A stretch of 64,000 nucleotides of DNA from Streptomyces camelliae (GCF_027625935.1 NZ_CP115300.1:3100001-3164000); one strand, 5' to 3'. Positions 1 through 10,345 are shown, numbered from the stretch's first letter. The notes: a model not told the origin generated them from the letters alone. Translations and numbers: made by a program.

Positions 1-937
1 GCCGGTGGTGGAGATGGCCGCGGTCGGCGGCGAACGGCGACTGGCCGCGCCAGGTGCGGCGGACGATGGCCAGCACCAGGTCCGCGGCCGGTACGGCGAT
101 GATCGTCAGCGGGAGGAGGAGCGGGATGTAGACCGGGACCGTCGCGTGCACCGCGGCCCGCTCGGAACCCACGTACAGGCCCAGCGCGTCCGGGTCCATC
201 TGTCCCGTGATGGAGATCGCGCCGGCCGCCAGCACCAGACCGATCAGCATCGAGCCCGAGTCGCCCATGAAGATCCGCGCGGGGTGCATGTTGTGCGGCA
301 GGAAGCCCAGGCACATACCCATCAGGATGGCCGCGAAGAGCGTCGCCGGAGCGGCGGCCTCGATGCCGTACGAGTACCAGATCCGGTAGGCGTAGAGGAA
401 GAACGCGCCCGCCGCGATGCAGACCATGCCGGCCGCGAGGCCGTCGAGGCCGTCCACGAAGTTCACGGCGTTGATCGTGATGACGACCAGGGCGACGGTC
501 AGCAGGGTGCCCTGCCACTGGGTCAGCGCCACGTTGCCGACGCCGGGGATGGGCAGCCACAGGATCGTCAGACCCTGCATGACCATCACGCCCGCGGCGA
601 TCATCTGACCGCCCAGCTTGATCAGGGCGTCGATCTCGAACTTGTCGTCCAGGACGCCGATCAGCCAGATCAGGGCCGCGCCGGAGAGCAGGGCCCGGGG
701 CTCGTTCGACTTCGTGAAGACCTCGTTGAGGTTGGTCAGGTGGTCCGCGACCAGCAGACCCGCGCACAGGCCGAAGAACATGGCGATACCGCCGAGGCGC
801 GGAGTGGGTTCCCGGTGCACGTCACGGGCCCGGATCTCCGGCATCGCCCCGGCCACGATCGCGAACTTCCGCACCGGCCCTGTCAGCAGGTACGTCACCG
901 CGGCCGTGACGCAGAGCGTCAGCAGGTATTCACGCAC
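1..937 (-). CDS. MraY/WecA-family undecaprenyl-phosphate glycosylphosphotransferase (3' end outside window)
   Basis: Integral-membrane enzyme that transfers a sugar-1-phosphate from a UDP-sugar to undecaprenyl phosphate, the first step in building a lipid-linked cell-wall glycopolymer. The start is GTG at 937 behind a GGGGAAG ribosome site. The translation begins MREYLLTLCVTAAVTYLL and has hydrophobic segments throughout. Family motifs are visible in order: NFVDGLDGLAAG, MGDSGSMLIG (metal-binding loop) and, near the window edge, ADRGHLHHR. The reading frame runs off the left end, so about 312 residues are seen. It is WecA/TagO-like rather than MraY proper, because it is not in a division/cell-wall cluster. 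The sugar substrate cannot be read from sequence. Confidence 0.9.
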   Translation of the reverse strand, partial: MREYLLTLCVTAAVTYLLTGPVRKFAIVAGAMPEIRARDVHREPTPRLGGIAMFFGLCAGLLVADHLTNLNEVFTKSNEPRALLSGAALIWLIGVLDDKFEIDALIKLGGQMIAAGVMVMQGLTILWLPIPGVGNVALTQWQGTLLTVALVVITINAVNFVDGLDGLAAGMVCIAAGAFFLYAYRIWYSYGIEAAAPATLFAAILMGMCLGFLPHNMHPARIFMGDSGSMLIGLVLAAGAISITGQMDPDALGLYVGSERAAVHATVPVYIPLLLPLTIIAVPAADLVLAIVRRTWRGQSPFAADRGHLHHR

Positions 938-1088
938 AGGCTTCCCCACAGGTCTCGCTGGCCATCACAGCCCCACACCCTAGCGATGGACGTATATGGA
1001 TGGGGACTTCCGGGTAGCCACGATGGTTGCATGTGTGGCTGTGCACCGTGGCGCACACCGGGGTCTACGGGACGGCGCCTGCCCGCGT

Positions 1089-2330
1089 TCAGCCCGGATA
1101 AGGCGGAAAACCGACGGTGAGATCGCGCACTTCGTCCCGCGCCCCGGCGGGGTCGGTCTCGCCCCGCAGCACCGCCGTGAGCAGGGCGGCGATCCGCCGC
1201 ATCTCCGCCTCTGCCATGCCCTGCGTGGTCACCGCGGCCGTGCCCAGGCGCAGGCCGCGGCTGTCGCCGTGCGGCAGCACACAGCAGTCCAGCACGATCC
1301 CGGCGGCGGCGAGCCGGCCGCGCGCGGTGCGGCCGTCCACGCCGAGCGGGGCGGGATCGACGGTGATCAGATGGGTGTCGGTGCCGCCGGTGGTGACGAC
1401 GAACCCCTCCGCCTCCAGCAGCGCCACCAGCGCCCGCGCATTGGCGACCACCTGATGGGCGTACACGGCGAACGCCGGTGTTGCCGCCTCGCCGAACGCG
1501 ACGGCCTTGGCGGCGATGGTGTGCATCTGGGCGCCGCCCTGTGTGAACGGAAACACGGCGCGGTCGATCCGCTCGGCCAGCTCGGGAGAACCGCACAGGA
1601 TCATCCCGCCGCGCGGCCCGCGCAGCACCTTGTGGGTGGTCGCGCACACCACATCGGCGTACGGCACCGGGTTGGGCGCCGCTCCCCCGGCGACCAGGCC
1701 GATCGGATGCGCGGCGTCGGCGATCAGATAGGCCCCGACCTCGTCGGCGACCTCGCGGAAGAAGGCGTAGTCGATGTGGCGGGGGTAGGCGATGGAGCCG
1801 CACACGATCGCCTTCGGCCGGTGATTACGCGCCAGATGCCGTACCTGGTCGTGATCCATGAGCCCGGTCTCCGCGTCGACGCCGTAGCCCACGAAGTCGA
1901 ACCAGCGGCCGGAGAAGTTCGCGGGCGAGCCGTGGGTGAGGTGGCCCCCGTAGTGCAGGCCGAGGGCGAGGACGGTGTCGCCGGGGCGCAGCAGGGCGGC
2001 GTAGGCGGCCAGGACGGCCGAGGAGCCGGAGTGGGCCTGGACGTTCGCGTGCGCGGCGCCGAACAGCGCCTTGGCCCGCTCCACGGCGAGCCGCTCGGCG
2101 ACGTCGACCAGTTCGCAGCCGCCGTGGTGCCGGGCGCCGGGATACCCCTCGGCGTACTTGTTGGCGAGCGCCGAGCCGAGCGCGGCCAGCACGGCGGGCG
2201 AGGTGAAGTTCTCGGCGGCGATCAGCTGGAGCGAGGTCGACTGCCGGCGCAGCTCACCGAGCAGGATCTCGGCCAGCTCGGGGTCCTGTTCCCGCAGGAC
2301 GTCGGTCTCAAGGGGATGCGTGACCGACAT
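1089..2330 (-). CDS. glyA: Serine hydroxymethyltransferase
   Basis: PLP enzyme interconverting serine and glycine with tetrahydrofolate, feeding one-carbon metabolism. It has 413 residues, the usual length for the family. The start ATG at 2330 follows a GGGAGC ribosome site; upstream in-frame codons extend into the repeat-rich intergenic region and are not used. The PLP Schiff-base lysine is in TTHKVLRGPRGG (K234), and the aspartate facing the pyridine nitrogen is in DAAHPIGLVAGG. Streptomyces usually have more than one glyA; this is the copy beside the WecA-like gene. It may be read with the downstream WecA-like gene, about 150 bp away. Confidence 0.94.
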   Translation of the reverse strand: MSVTHPLETDVLREQDPELAEILLGELRRQSTSLQLIAAENFTSPAVLAALGSALANKYAEGYPGARHHGGCELVDVAERLAVERAKALFGAAHANVQAHSGSSAVLAAYAALLRPGDTVLALGLHYGGHLTHGSPANFSGRWFDFVGYGVDAETGLMDHDQVRHLARNHRPKAIVCGSIAYPRHIDYAFFREVADEVGAYLIADAAHPIGLVAGGAAPNPVPYADVVCATTHKVLRGPRGGMILCGSPELAERIDRAVFPFTQGGAQMHTIAAKAVAFGEAATPAFAVYAHQVVANARALVALLEAEGFVVTTGGTDTHLITVDPAPLGVDGRTARGRLAAAGIVLDCCVLPHGDSRGLRLGTAAVTTQGMAEAEMRRIAALLTAVLRGETDPAGARDEVRDLTVGFPPYPG

Positions 2331-2462
2331 GGCGGGCTCCCGGGCGGTCGACGGTGACGTAACCCCAATGTAGGCCCGCGATGTGCGGGACGCCCGGTAG
2401 CCGAGACGCGACACAACGCGGGAGGTACTGCCGTGACGCCGGCTGCGACTCCGCCCTGGCTG

Positions 2463-2762
2463 AGCCCCATCCCCGACGCGCCTCTCGCGCTCGCTCGGCC
2501 CTGGCGGGCCTTCCGGCATCGAGCCGCTGCGCCGGCCTCCGACCGGCGGCCCAGACCGGCCCGCAGCACATCAAGCCCGCGCAGCCACACCCGTCAGCGC
2601 AGTCACCACCGGAGCCCCATCCCCGACGCGCCTCTCGCGCTCGCTCGGCCCTGGCGGGCCTCCCGGCATCGAACCGCTGCGCCGGCCTCCGACCGGCGGC
2701 CCAGACCGGCCCGCAGCACATCAAGCCCGCGCAGCCACACCCGTCAACGCAGTCACCACGGG
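2463..2762. repeat. 150-bp direct tandem duplication covering the 3' end of the phosphatase-like gene
   Basis: Two head-to-tail copies with period exactly 150 bp (about 2463-2612 and 2613-2762) differ at only a few positions, for example near 2511-2523 versus 2661-2673. The right copy contains the last 13 or so codons and stop of the phosphatase-like gene. The left copy is therefore a detached duplicate of that gene end plus its downstream sequence. Each copy is rich in short GC inverted repeats. The duplication fills most of the 390-bp gap 2331-2720, where I see no independent gene. Open frames through it repeat the same peptide twice and are not convincing. Confidence 0.9.
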
Positions 2763-3407
2763 ATCCAGCGCCTGATGTATCTCGTCCCCCACCGAACGGA
2801 AGAACGTCAGCGGAGCCCCGTACGGGTCGTACACCTCGTCCGCCTCCACCGTCGGGGCCAGAAGCCACCCGCGTAGAGCGGCGGCCGCACGGACCAGCGC
2901 GCGAGCCCGCAGCACCACGCCGTCCTCCAGCGGGGGCAGGGTCGCGGGGTCTATGGCGCGGACCAGGCGGGTGAACTCCTTCAGGGTGAAGGTGCGCAGG
3001 CCCGCCGAGTGGCCCATGGAAATCACCTGGGCGCGGTGGTCGCGGGTGGCGGTCAGGACCAGGTCCGCCATGATGACGTGCTCGTCAAGAAGCTCCCGGC
3101 CGAAAAAGCCGGAGGCATCCGCGCCGAACTCGGCCAGGACCGTCTCCGCGTTGGTCTCCATCGGCGCGCCCTCGTGGCCCCAGGTGCCCGCGCTCTCCAC
3201 GATCAGCCCGCCGCCGAGCACACCGAGCCGCTCCGCGACGAAATGGCGGGTCAGCCGCTCGGTGATGGGCGAGCGGCACACGTTGCCGGTGCTGACGTGG
3301 AGGATGCGGAAGGTGTCGCGCGGAAAGCCGAAGGTCGTCGTCTCTTCGGCGATGCGCTCGACACGCTCCCCGATGCCTATGCCACGCCCCGCCTCAGGGG
3401 CCGTCAA
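2721..3407 (-). CDS. Low-molecular-weight protein-tyrosine-phosphatase-like protein with Ser at the nucleophile position
   Basis: Fold family of LMW-PTP/arsenate reductase, 228 residues with an N-terminal extension of about 30. The P-loop reads HVSTGNVCRSPITE at residues 37-50. In active LMW-PTPs the loop is C-x5-R; here Ser39 occupies the nucleophile position, while Arg45 and the following Ser are kept. The usual C-terminal Asp-Pro general-acid region may correspond to VYDPYGAP. The start is a TTG at 3407 whose TTGA overlaps the stop of the threonylcarbamoyl-AMP synthase gene, so the two are translationally coupled. The gene's 3' end is duplicated downstream. Its activity, if any, is unknown: it could be a pseudophosphatase or use the second Cys (C44). 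Confidence 0.8.
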   Translation of the reverse strand: MTAPEAGRGIGIGERVERIAEETTTFGFPRDTFRILHVSTGNVCRSPITERLTRHFVAERLGVLGGGLIVESAGTWGHEGAPMETNAETVLAEFGADASGFFGRELLDEHVIMADLVLTATRDHRAQVISMGHSAGLRTFTLKEFTRLVRAIDPATLPPLEDGVVLRARALVRAAAALRGWLLAPTVEADEVYDPYGAPLTFFRSVGDEIHQALDPVVTALTGVAARA

Positions 3408-4051
3408 TTCGCCACCTCAAGGTCAGGTACGACCTTCCGCAGCTCCTCCGCCGAGATCGCGCCCTCGCGCAGCAGCACGGGCACGTCACGGGTGACGTCC
3501 ACGATGGACGACGGCACGATGCCGGGGGTCGGGCCGCCGTCGAGGTAGACGGAGACGGAGTCGCCGAGCATCTCCTGGGCGGCGTCGCAGTCCTCCGGCG
3601 CCGGGTGCCCGGTGAGGTTCGCCGAGGACACCGCCATCGGGCCGACCTCGGTGAGCAGTTCGAGCGCGACGGGGTGGAGGGGCATCCGGACGGCCACCGT
3701 GCCGCGCGTGTCGCCCAGGTCCCACTGGAGGGACGGCTGGTGCTTGGCGACCAGCGTCAGGGCGCCCGGCCAGAACGCGTCGACCAGCTCCCAGGCCAGT
3801 TCGGAGAAGTCCGTGACCAGGCCGTGCAGGGTGTTCGGGGAGCCGATGAGGACAGGGCTGGGCATGTTGCGGCCCCGGCCCTTGGCCTCCAGCAGGTCAC
3901 CGACGGCCTCCGAGGAGAAGGCGTCGGCGCCGATGCCGTACACCGTGTCGGTCGGCAGCACCACCAGCTCGCCCCGGCGGATGGCGGACGCGGCCTCACG
4001 CAGACCCGTCGCGCGGTCGGTCGCGTCGTTGGTGTCGTATCGCCGTGCCAT
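3404..4051 (-). CDS. L-threonylcarbamoyladenylate synthase (Sua5/YciO/YrdC family)
   Basis: Makes threonylcarbamoyl-AMP from threonine, bicarbonate and ATP, the first step of t6A37 modification of ANN-decoding tRNAs. It has 215 residues, a YrdC-type single domain without the extra Sua5 C-terminal domain. The nucleotide/threonine-binding motifs are present: LPTDTVYGIGADAF near residue 35, KGRGRNMPSPVLI, and VRMPLHP followed by SSANLTGHPAP. It lies 68 bp downstream of prmC and overlaps the phosphatase-like gene by 4 bp, which fits one translation-related operon running prfA, prmC, sua5, ptp-like. Confidence 0.92.
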   Translation of the reverse strand: MARRYDTNDATDRATGLREAASAIRRGELVVLPTDTVYGIGADAFSSEAVGDLLEAKGRGRNMPSPVLIGSPNTLHGLVTDFSELAWELVDAFWPGALTLVAKHQPSLQWDLGDTRGTVAVRMPLHPVALELLTEVGPMAVSSANLTGHPAPEDCDAAQEMLGDSVSVYLDGGPTPGIVPSSIVDVTRDVPVLLREGAISAEELRKVVPDLEVAN

Positions 4052-4119
4052 CTAGCGGGCCTCCTCGTACACGAAGTACACGAAATGCGGGACTTCAGAA
4101 ATCACTGCCGTCGGGGTGG

Positions 4120-4965
4120 TCACGGCAACGCCTTGCGGGCGGTCGCGAACCGGGGGCGGTTGTTGAGGTCGGGGTGGTCGGCCGCGTCGGCCCAGCCCCG
4201 CTCCTCGGTGAAGATCCACGGCACCTGGCCGCCCTGGGTGTCGGCGTGCTCGATCACGACGACCCCGCCCGGGCGGAGCAGCCGGTGTGCGGTGCGCTCG
4301 ATGCCACGGATCAGGTCGAGGCCGTCCTCACCGGAGAACAGGGCCAGCTCCGGGTCGTAGTCACGGGCCTCGGGGGCGACGTACTCCCACTCCGTGAGCG
4401 GGATGTACGGCGGGTTGGAGATCACCAGGTCGACCTGGCCGTCGAGGTCGGGGAAGGCGTCCAGGGCGTTCCCCTGCCGCAGGTCCACCCTCGACCCCGC
4501 CACGTTCTTGCGGGTCCACACCAGGGCGTCCTCGGACAGCTCCACGGCGTGCACCCGGGAGCGCGGCACCTCCTGGGCGAGGGCGAGCGCGATGGCGCCG
4601 GAGCCGGTGCACAGGTCGACGATGCACGGCTCGACGACGTCCATGGCGCGCACGGCGTCTATGGCCCACCCGACCACGGACTCGGTCTCCGGACGCGGCA
4701 CGAACACCCCGGGGCCGACCTGGAGTTCCAGATACCGGAAGTAGGCCCGCCCGGTGATGTGCTGCAGCGGCTCGCGCTGCTCGCGCCGGGCGATGACCTC
4801 CCAGTACCGGGCGTCGAAGTCGGCGTCCTTCACGGAGTGCAGCTGGCCGCGCTTCACCCCGTGCACGAACGCGGCCAGCTCCTCCGCGTCGTTGCGCGGC
4901 GAGGGCACGCCGGCGTCGGCCAGCCGCTGGGTGGCCTGGGCCACCTCCGCGAGCAGCAGGTTCAC
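4120..4965 (-). CDS. prmC: Peptide chain release factor N5-glutamine methyltransferase
   Basis: SAM-dependent enzyme that methylates the glutamine of the GGQ motif in release factors. It has 281 residues: an N-terminal helical substrate-binding domain, then a Rossmann methyltransferase core with VDLCTGSGAIALALA (residues 116-130) for SAM and the catalytic NPPY at 184-187. It follows prfA, its substrate gene, by 40 bp. The ATG at 4965 gives a protein starting MNLLLAEVAQAT, matching the usual start of actinobacterial PrmC. Confidence 0.95.
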   Translation of the reverse strand: MNLLLAEVAQATQRLADAGVPSPRNDAEELAAFVHGVKRGQLHSVKDADFDARYWEVIARREQREPLQHITGRAYFRYLELQVGPGVFVPRPETESVVGWAIDAVRAMDVVEPCIVDLCTGSGAIALALAQEVPRSRVHAVELSEDALVWTRKNVAGSRVDLRQGNALDAFPDLDGQVDLVISNPPYIPLTEWEYVAPEARDYDPELALFSGEDGLDLIRGIERTAHRLLRPGGVVVIEHADTQGGQVPWIFTEERGWADAADHPDLNNRPRFATARKALP

Positions 4966-5005
4966 GCGAGTCCTCCGTGTCGTACTGGGTGGTGCCTGGG
5001 TGCCT

Positions 5006-6082
<1,077 letters not shown>

Positions 6083-6129
6083 CTTTCGGCTCCTGTACTG
6101 CGGTGAAGGGAAGGGCGGGCGACCAAAAA

Positions 6130-6176
6130 CGCCGGTCCCGGGCACACCCCGGTCGGGGTGTGGCCGTGGACCGGCG
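6130..6176 (-). terminator. Hairpin terminator downstream of rpmE
   Basis: Nested inverted repeat: outer arms 6130-6138 and 6168-6176 (cgccggtcc / ggaccggcg) enclose an inner stem of gcacacccc paired with ggggtgtgg. It lies just past the rpmE stop at 6189 on the minus strand and separates rpmE from prfA. No clear U tract is present, as is usual for Streptomyces terminators. Confidence 0.75.
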
Positions 6177-6188
6177 AAATGGGGCTCG

Positions 6189-6410
6189 CTACTTCTTGGA
6201 GCCGGCAGCCTTGCCGAAGCGGGCCTCGAAGCGGGCCACACGGCCACCGGTGTCGAGGATCTTCTGCTTGCCCGTGTAGAACGGGTGGCACTCGGAGCAG
6301 ACCTCGGCCCGGATGGTGCCGGACTCGATGGTGCTACGGGTGGTGAACGACGCGCCGCAGGTGCAGCTGACCTGCGTCTCGACGTACGCGGGGTGGATGT
6401 CGCGCTTCAA
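6189..6410 (-). CDS. rpmE: 50S ribosomal protein L31 (zinc-binding type)
   Basis: Large-subunit ribosomal protein of 73 residues. Cysteines at CTC (residues 16-18) and CSEC (about 38-41) form the zinc-binding pattern of the C+ L31 form, which in actinobacteria has a Zur-regulated C- paralogue elsewhere. The protein starts [12 protein letters not shown] and ends in a basic tail. A strong hairpin follows the stop. I saw nothing resembling a Zur box upstream, as expected for the zinc-containing paralogue. Confidence 0.96.
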   Translation of the reverse strand: MKRDIHPAYVETQVSCTCGASFTTRSTIESGTIRAEVCSECHPFYTGKQKILDTGGRVARFEARFGKAAGSKK

Positions 6411-6550
6411 GGTGTCTCCTAGGTTTCGGGAGGGCGCCGGGTCGCCGCCGCGGGGTGCGGGAGCGTGAACCGGAGCCGACGTACCAGTCTGCCAGGACTG
6501 GGGCCATCCCCCAAAACCGGGGGCCGCTGTCGTCTATTCCCCGAGGGGCC

Positions 6551-7681
6551 TCAGCTGGTCACGACGCCCTTGGCCTCGCCCGCGGCCGTACCCGTCGTGG
6601 CCGACTTCGGGATCTGCTGGTCGTTCTTGAGGGCGTTCCACACCAGGTGGGCCTTGGCGGGTTCCATGATCACTCGGTTGGGATCGGCCGGGTCGTACTG
6701 GACCGGCATGGTGATCATGGTCATGTTCTTGGCGCCGATGCCCTTGAGGCCGTCCGCGAAGTCGGCGAGGGCGTTGACCGAGCCCAGGTCGGAGTCGGTG
6801 GTGACGGCCTTGGTGGCGGTGTCGGCCAGGTCGTACAGCTTCTTGGGGTTGCTGAACACGCCGACGTGCTCGACCTGGTTGATCAGGGCCTTGACGAAGG
6901 CCTGCTGGAGCTGGATGCGGCCCAGGTCGGAGCCGTCGCCGACGCCGTGCCGGGTGCGGACCAGACCGAGGGCCTGCTCGCCGTCGAGGGTGTGGGTGCC
7001 GGCCCGGAGGGTCAGGTGGCTCTGCGGGTCGTCGATGTTCCTGTTCGTGGTGACCGGGACGCCGCCGAGGTCGTCGATGAGCTTCTGGAAGCCCTGGAAG
7101 TCGACCTCCAGATAGTGGTCCATGCGGATGCCGGTGAGGGACTCGACGGTCTTCACGGCACAGGCCGCGCCGCCGGTGGAGTAGGCCTCGTTGAACATCA
7201 CGCCGGTGGCCGCCGGGTGCGTCGTACCGCTCGTGTCCGTGCACGCGGGGCGGTCGACCAGGGTGTCCCGGGGGACGGAGACCACACTGGCCCTCTTGTG
7301 GCCCTCGTAGACGTGGACGATCATCGCCGTGTCCGAGCGGGCACTGCCGTCGTCGGTGCCGCCGCCGAGCTTCTTGTTGGAGCCGGAGCGGCTGTCCGAG
7401 CCGAGGACCAGGATGTTCTGGGAGCCGTTGTCGATCTTCGTGGGCCGGTCGGCGCCGAGGGCCTGGTTGATGTCGAGGCTGTGGATGTTGCCGTTGAGCT
7501 TGAAGTACACGTACCCCGCGCCGGTGCCGCCCAGGACGACCACGCCCGCCGCGGTCCAGGCCGCGACACGCAGCGCCTTGCGGCCCCTGCCGGGGGCCTT
7601 GCGGCGGCGCCCCCGGCCTCGGCGGGGGGCTGATCCCGCCGGCTCGGGTATGACGGGCTCCGGGGTGCTCTCGGCGGACAC
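6551..7681 (-). CDS. LytR-CpsA-Psr (LCP) family glycopolymer ligase
   Basis: Membrane-anchored enzyme that transfers lipid-linked anionic glycopolymers onto peptidoglycan, so it may act on the product of the WecA-like pathway encoded nearby. It has 376 residues: a basic cytoplasmic N-terminus (RRGRGRRRKAPGRGRKALR), one membrane segment (AAWTAAGVVVLGGTGAGYVY), then the LCP domain. That domain has conserved pyrophosphate-binding residues in LGSDSRSG, RSDTAMIVHV, VSVPRDTLV and GLVRTRHG. The GTG start at 7681 is chosen because AGGAG lies seven bases upstream; longer in-frame starts cross the rho terminators. Confidence 0.9.
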   Translation of the reverse strand: MSAESTPEPVIPEPAGSAPRRGRGRRRKAPGRGRKALRVAAWTAAGVVVLGGTGAGYVYFKLNGNIHSLDINQALGADRPTKIDNGSQNILVLGSDSRSGSNKKLGGGTDDGSARSDTAMIVHVYEGHKRASVVSVPRDTLVDRPACTDTSGTTHPAATGVMFNEAYSTGGAACAVKTVESLTGIRMDHYLEVDFQGFQKLIDDLGGVPVTTNRNIDDPQSHLTLRAGTHTLDGEQALGLVRTRHGVGDGSDLGRIQLQQAFVKALINQVEHVGVFSNPKKLYDLADTATKAVTTDSDLGSVNALADFADGLKGIGAKNMTMITMPVQYDPADPNRVIMEPAKAHLVWNALKNDQQIPKSATTGTAAGEAKGVVTS

Positions 7682-7801
7682 ATCGCTCCTAGGTCTCGTC
7701 GGTCGGTTACCCCCTGCTTTCAGGGTCGGGCGGTCGTCACCGCTCCATCGTCGCCCCGTACGGTCGGACGGAGAAACTCGGGAAAGAGTTGCACAACGCA
7801 A

Positions 7802-7830
7802 AGTGCCCATCGCGTACGGCGATGGGCACT
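7802..7830 (-). terminator. Perfect 12-bp hairpin between rho and the LCP gene
   Basis: Arms 7802-7813 and 7819-7830 (agtgcccatcgc / gcgatgggcact) with a 5-base loop. It is the second of two hairpins downstream of the rho stop and may also sit in the leader of the LCP gene. Confidence 0.7.
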
Positions 7831-7853
7831 CTGTGTAGTCGTTCCTGGTGGGC

Positions 7854-7890
7854 CACAACCGAGACCCTTGTGTCAGAGATCTCGGTTGTG
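7854..7890 (-). terminator. Hairpin immediately downstream of rho
   Basis: Arms 7854-7864 and 7880-7890 (cacaaccgaga / tctcggttgtg), 11 bp perfect, with a 15-base loop, starting 33 bp after the rho stop at 7924. Together with the hairpin at 7802-7830 it forms a tandem intrinsic-type terminator for rho. Confidence 0.7.
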
Positions 7891-7923
7891 ACCTTTCCGA
7901 CGCTCTTGCACCAGCCGCGGGTA

Positions 7924-9936
7924 TTAGTCCCCGTTGCCCGGAGCGGGCGTCGTCTTCTGGATCTGCATCAGGAACTCGACGTTCGACTTGGTCTGCTTCA
8001 TCTTGTCGAGGAGCAGCTCGATCGCCTGCTGCTGGTCCAGCGCGTGCAGCACCCGGCGCAGCTTCCAGACGATGCCCAGCTCCTCGGCGCCGAGCAGGAT
8101 CTCTTCCTTACGCGTACCGGACGCGTCGACGTCCACCGCCGGGAAGATGCGCTTGTCGGCGAGCTTCCGGTCGAGCTTGAGCTCCATGTTGCCGGTGCCC
8201 TTGAACTCCTCGAAGATCACCTCGTCCATGCGGGACCCGGTGTCCACCAGGGCGGTGGCGAGGATGGTCAGCGAGCCGCCGTCCTCGATGTTGCGGGCCG
8301 CACCGAAGAAGCGCTTCGGCGGGTACAGGGCCGTCGAGTCGACACCACCGGACAGGATGCGGCCGGAGGCCGGCGCCGCCAGGTTGTAGGCGCGGCCCAG
8401 ACGCGTGATGGAGTCCAGCAGGACGACCACGTCGTGACCCAGCTCCACGAGGCGCTTGGCGCGCTCGATGGCCAGCTCGGCGACCGTGGTGTGGTCCTCG
8501 GCCGGACGGTCGAAGGTCGAGGAGATGACCTCGCCCTTGACCGACCGCTGCATGTCGGTGACCTCTTCCGGACGCTCGTCGACGAGGACGACCATCAGGT
8601 GGCACTCGGGGTTGTTGTGCGTGATCGCGTTGGCGATCGCCTGCATGATCATGGTCTTGCCGGTCTTCGGCGGGGCCACGATCAGACCGCGCTGGCCCTT
8701 ACCGATGGGCGAGACGAGGTCGATGATGCGGGTGGTGAGCACGCCCGGGTCCGTCTCCAGGCGGAGGCGGTCCTGCGGGTAGAGCGGGGTCAGCTTGTTG
8801 AACTCCGGGCGGCCACGGCCGTGTTCGGGCGCCATGCCGTTGACGGAGTCGAGGCGGACCAGCGCGTTGAACTTCTCGCGGCGCTCGCCCTCCTTCGGCT
8901 GGCGGACCGCACCGGTGACGTGGTCACCCTTGCGCAGACCGTTCTTGCGGACCTGGGCGAGGGAGACGTACACGTCGTTCGGACCCGGCAGGTAGCCGGA
9001 GGTCCGGATGAAGGCGTAGTTGTCGAGGATGTCCAGGATGCCCGCGACGGGGATCAGGACGTCGTCCTCGGCGAGCTGCGGCTCGTTCGCACCGAACTCG
9101 TCGCGGCCGCGGCGGCCACGGCGGTCGCGGTAGCGCCCGCGACGGCCCCGGCGACCGCCCTCGAAGTCGTCGTCGTCCTGCGGAGCGTTGTCCCGCTGGC
9201 GGTCCTGACGGCCGCCGCCCTGCTGCTGGCCGCCCTGCTGCTGGCGGTCCTGACGGCCGCCCTGGCCCTGCTGCTCGTCGCCCTTGCCGCGCCGGTCACG
9301 GTCGCGGCCGCGCTCGCGGCGGTCACGGCGGCCACGGCCCTCGCCGTCACCGGCGTCGCCCTGCGGCTGCTGGGCCGGGGCCTCGGTCCTGGCCTCGGCC
9401 TTCGCCTCGGCGGCGACCGTCTCGGCGCTGCTCGCGGCGGGGCTGCCGGCCTCGGCGGTGGCACGGCGGCGACGGCGCTCGGTGGGGGCGTCGTCGGTGG
9501 GGGCACCGCCCTGGTCGAGCGAAGTCGAGACCTTGGGGGACGGCTGGCCGGGGATCTCGATCTGCTGCTGGGCCACGGCCTTCTCGGCCGGAGCCTCGGC
9601 CTTCTTCTCGCCGTCGGCGGCCTCACCCGTACGGGCCTTGGAGGTGGCGCGGCGCTTGGGCTTGGTCTCGGTGGCGGCCTCGGCCTTGGGGGCGGCGCCC
9701 CCGGCGGCCTGCGCCTCCTTGATGACCTCGATCAGCTGGCTCTTGCGCATCCGCGCGGTGCCCCTGATGCCGAGGCCCGAGGCGACCTGCTGCAGCTCGG
9801 CCAGCACCATGCCCTCAAGGCCGGTACCGCGGCGCCGCCGGGAGCCGGCACCGGTGGCAGGCGCGGAGGCGTCCGTGGCGGGCGCGGCAGCGGTCTCCTC
9901 GACACGTGCGCCCATCAGATCGGTGGTGTCGCTCAC
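7924..9936 (-). CDS. rho: Transcription termination factor Rho
   Basis: Hexameric RNA-dependent ATPase/translocase that ends transcription. It has 670 residues against roughly 420 in E. coli. The extra length is a low-complexity insert at about residues 80-300 that is first Ala/Glu/Lys-rich and then Arg/Asp/Gln/Gly-rich (runs such as [14 protein letters not shown]), typical of actinobacterial Rho. The core is intact: a SAP-like N-terminal helix-extended-loop-helix, the RNA-binding cold-shock-like domain ([20 protein letters not shown]), Walker [10 protein letters not shown], Walker [17 protein letters not shown], and the Q/R-loop region. The GTG start at 9936 has GGAAGG upstream. A 409-bp leader precedes it. 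Confidence 0.97.
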   Translation of the reverse strand: MSDTTDLMGARVEETAAAPATDASAPATGAGSRRRRGTGLEGMVLAELQQVASGLGIRGTARMRKSQLIEVIKEAQAAGGAAPKAEAATETKPKRRATSKARTGEAADGEKKAEAPAEKAVAQQQIEIPGQPSPKVSTSLDQGGAPTDDAPTERRRRRATAEAGSPAASSAETVAAEAKAEARTEAPAQQPQGDAGDGEGRGRRDRRERGRDRDRRGKGDEQQGQGGRQDRQQQGGQQQGGGRQDRQRDNAPQDDDDFEGGRRGRRGRYRDRRGRRGRDEFGANEPQLAEDDVLIPVAGILDILDNYAFIRTSGYLPGPNDVYVSLAQVRKNGLRKGDHVTGAVRQPKEGERREKFNALVRLDSVNGMAPEHGRGRPEFNKLTPLYPQDRLRLETDPGVLTTRIIDLVSPIGKGQRGLIVAPPKTGKTMIMQAIANAITHNNPECHLMVVLVDERPEEVTDMQRSVKGEVISSTFDRPAEDHTTVAELAIERAKRLVELGHDVVVLLDSITRLGRAYNLAAPASGRILSGGVDSTALYPPKRFFGAARNIEDGGSLTILATALVDTGSRMDEVIFEEFKGTGNMELKLDRKLADKRIFPAVDVDASGTRKEEILLGAEELGIVWKLRRVLHALDQQQAIELLLDKMKQTKSNVEFLMQIQKTTPAPGNGD

Positions 9937-10345
9937 GAAGGGTCCTTCCCTGGAGCGGACGTCGGCCTGTCTGGCTCGGCGACCGGTTGTGCTGTCCGGC
10001 TACGGTCCTGTCTTCTGTGAACCGCGCCGGGGCGGTGGTCCGCCAAAGCGGCGGAAGAGAATTTGCTGGTGACTGGCGCTTCCGCGAGCCGTGGCACCCA
10101 GTGTCACGTGGCGTGGTAGCACCGATTCCGAAGCGTGCCCGGCGGCCCGCTCAGTGCCCGCATACGACGTACTGCCCAGGTACGGCGCAAGGAACACGGA
10201 GTGGCGTGGGAGGCTCCCGGAAGAATGTCTGTCCCGGACGGGGACACGAGGCACCTCGCCATGGTGGGGTCGGGTGCAGACTTGAGGTTAACACTACCGG
10301 ATCCAACAAACATTCCCCCTCTCCAAATCCGGCAACCGTGTGCGG
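9937..10345 (-). other. Gene-free 409-bp region: 3' flank of thrB and leader/promoter region of rho
   Basis: No coding frame is convincing here. The thrB-proximal part (about 10285-10335) is unusually A/T-rich for this genome and holds an imperfect dyad ccggat...atccgg (10297-10302 and 10327-10332). A small stem gtccc/gggac lies at 10231-10245. A long untranslated rho leader would fit autoregulation of Rho, but I cannot place the promoter with confidence and recognise no riboswitch. Confidence 0.5.

Noticed and set aside
996..2357. 453-residue plus-strand frame opposite glyA
   Set aside because: Antisense shadow of glyA with no recognisable domain.
2381..2974. Protein with two identical AEPHPRRASRARSAL-type repeats across the 150-bp duplication
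   Set aside because: The repeat is a DNA-level duplication; frames on both strands repeat equally, and none has a ribosome site or homologous domain.
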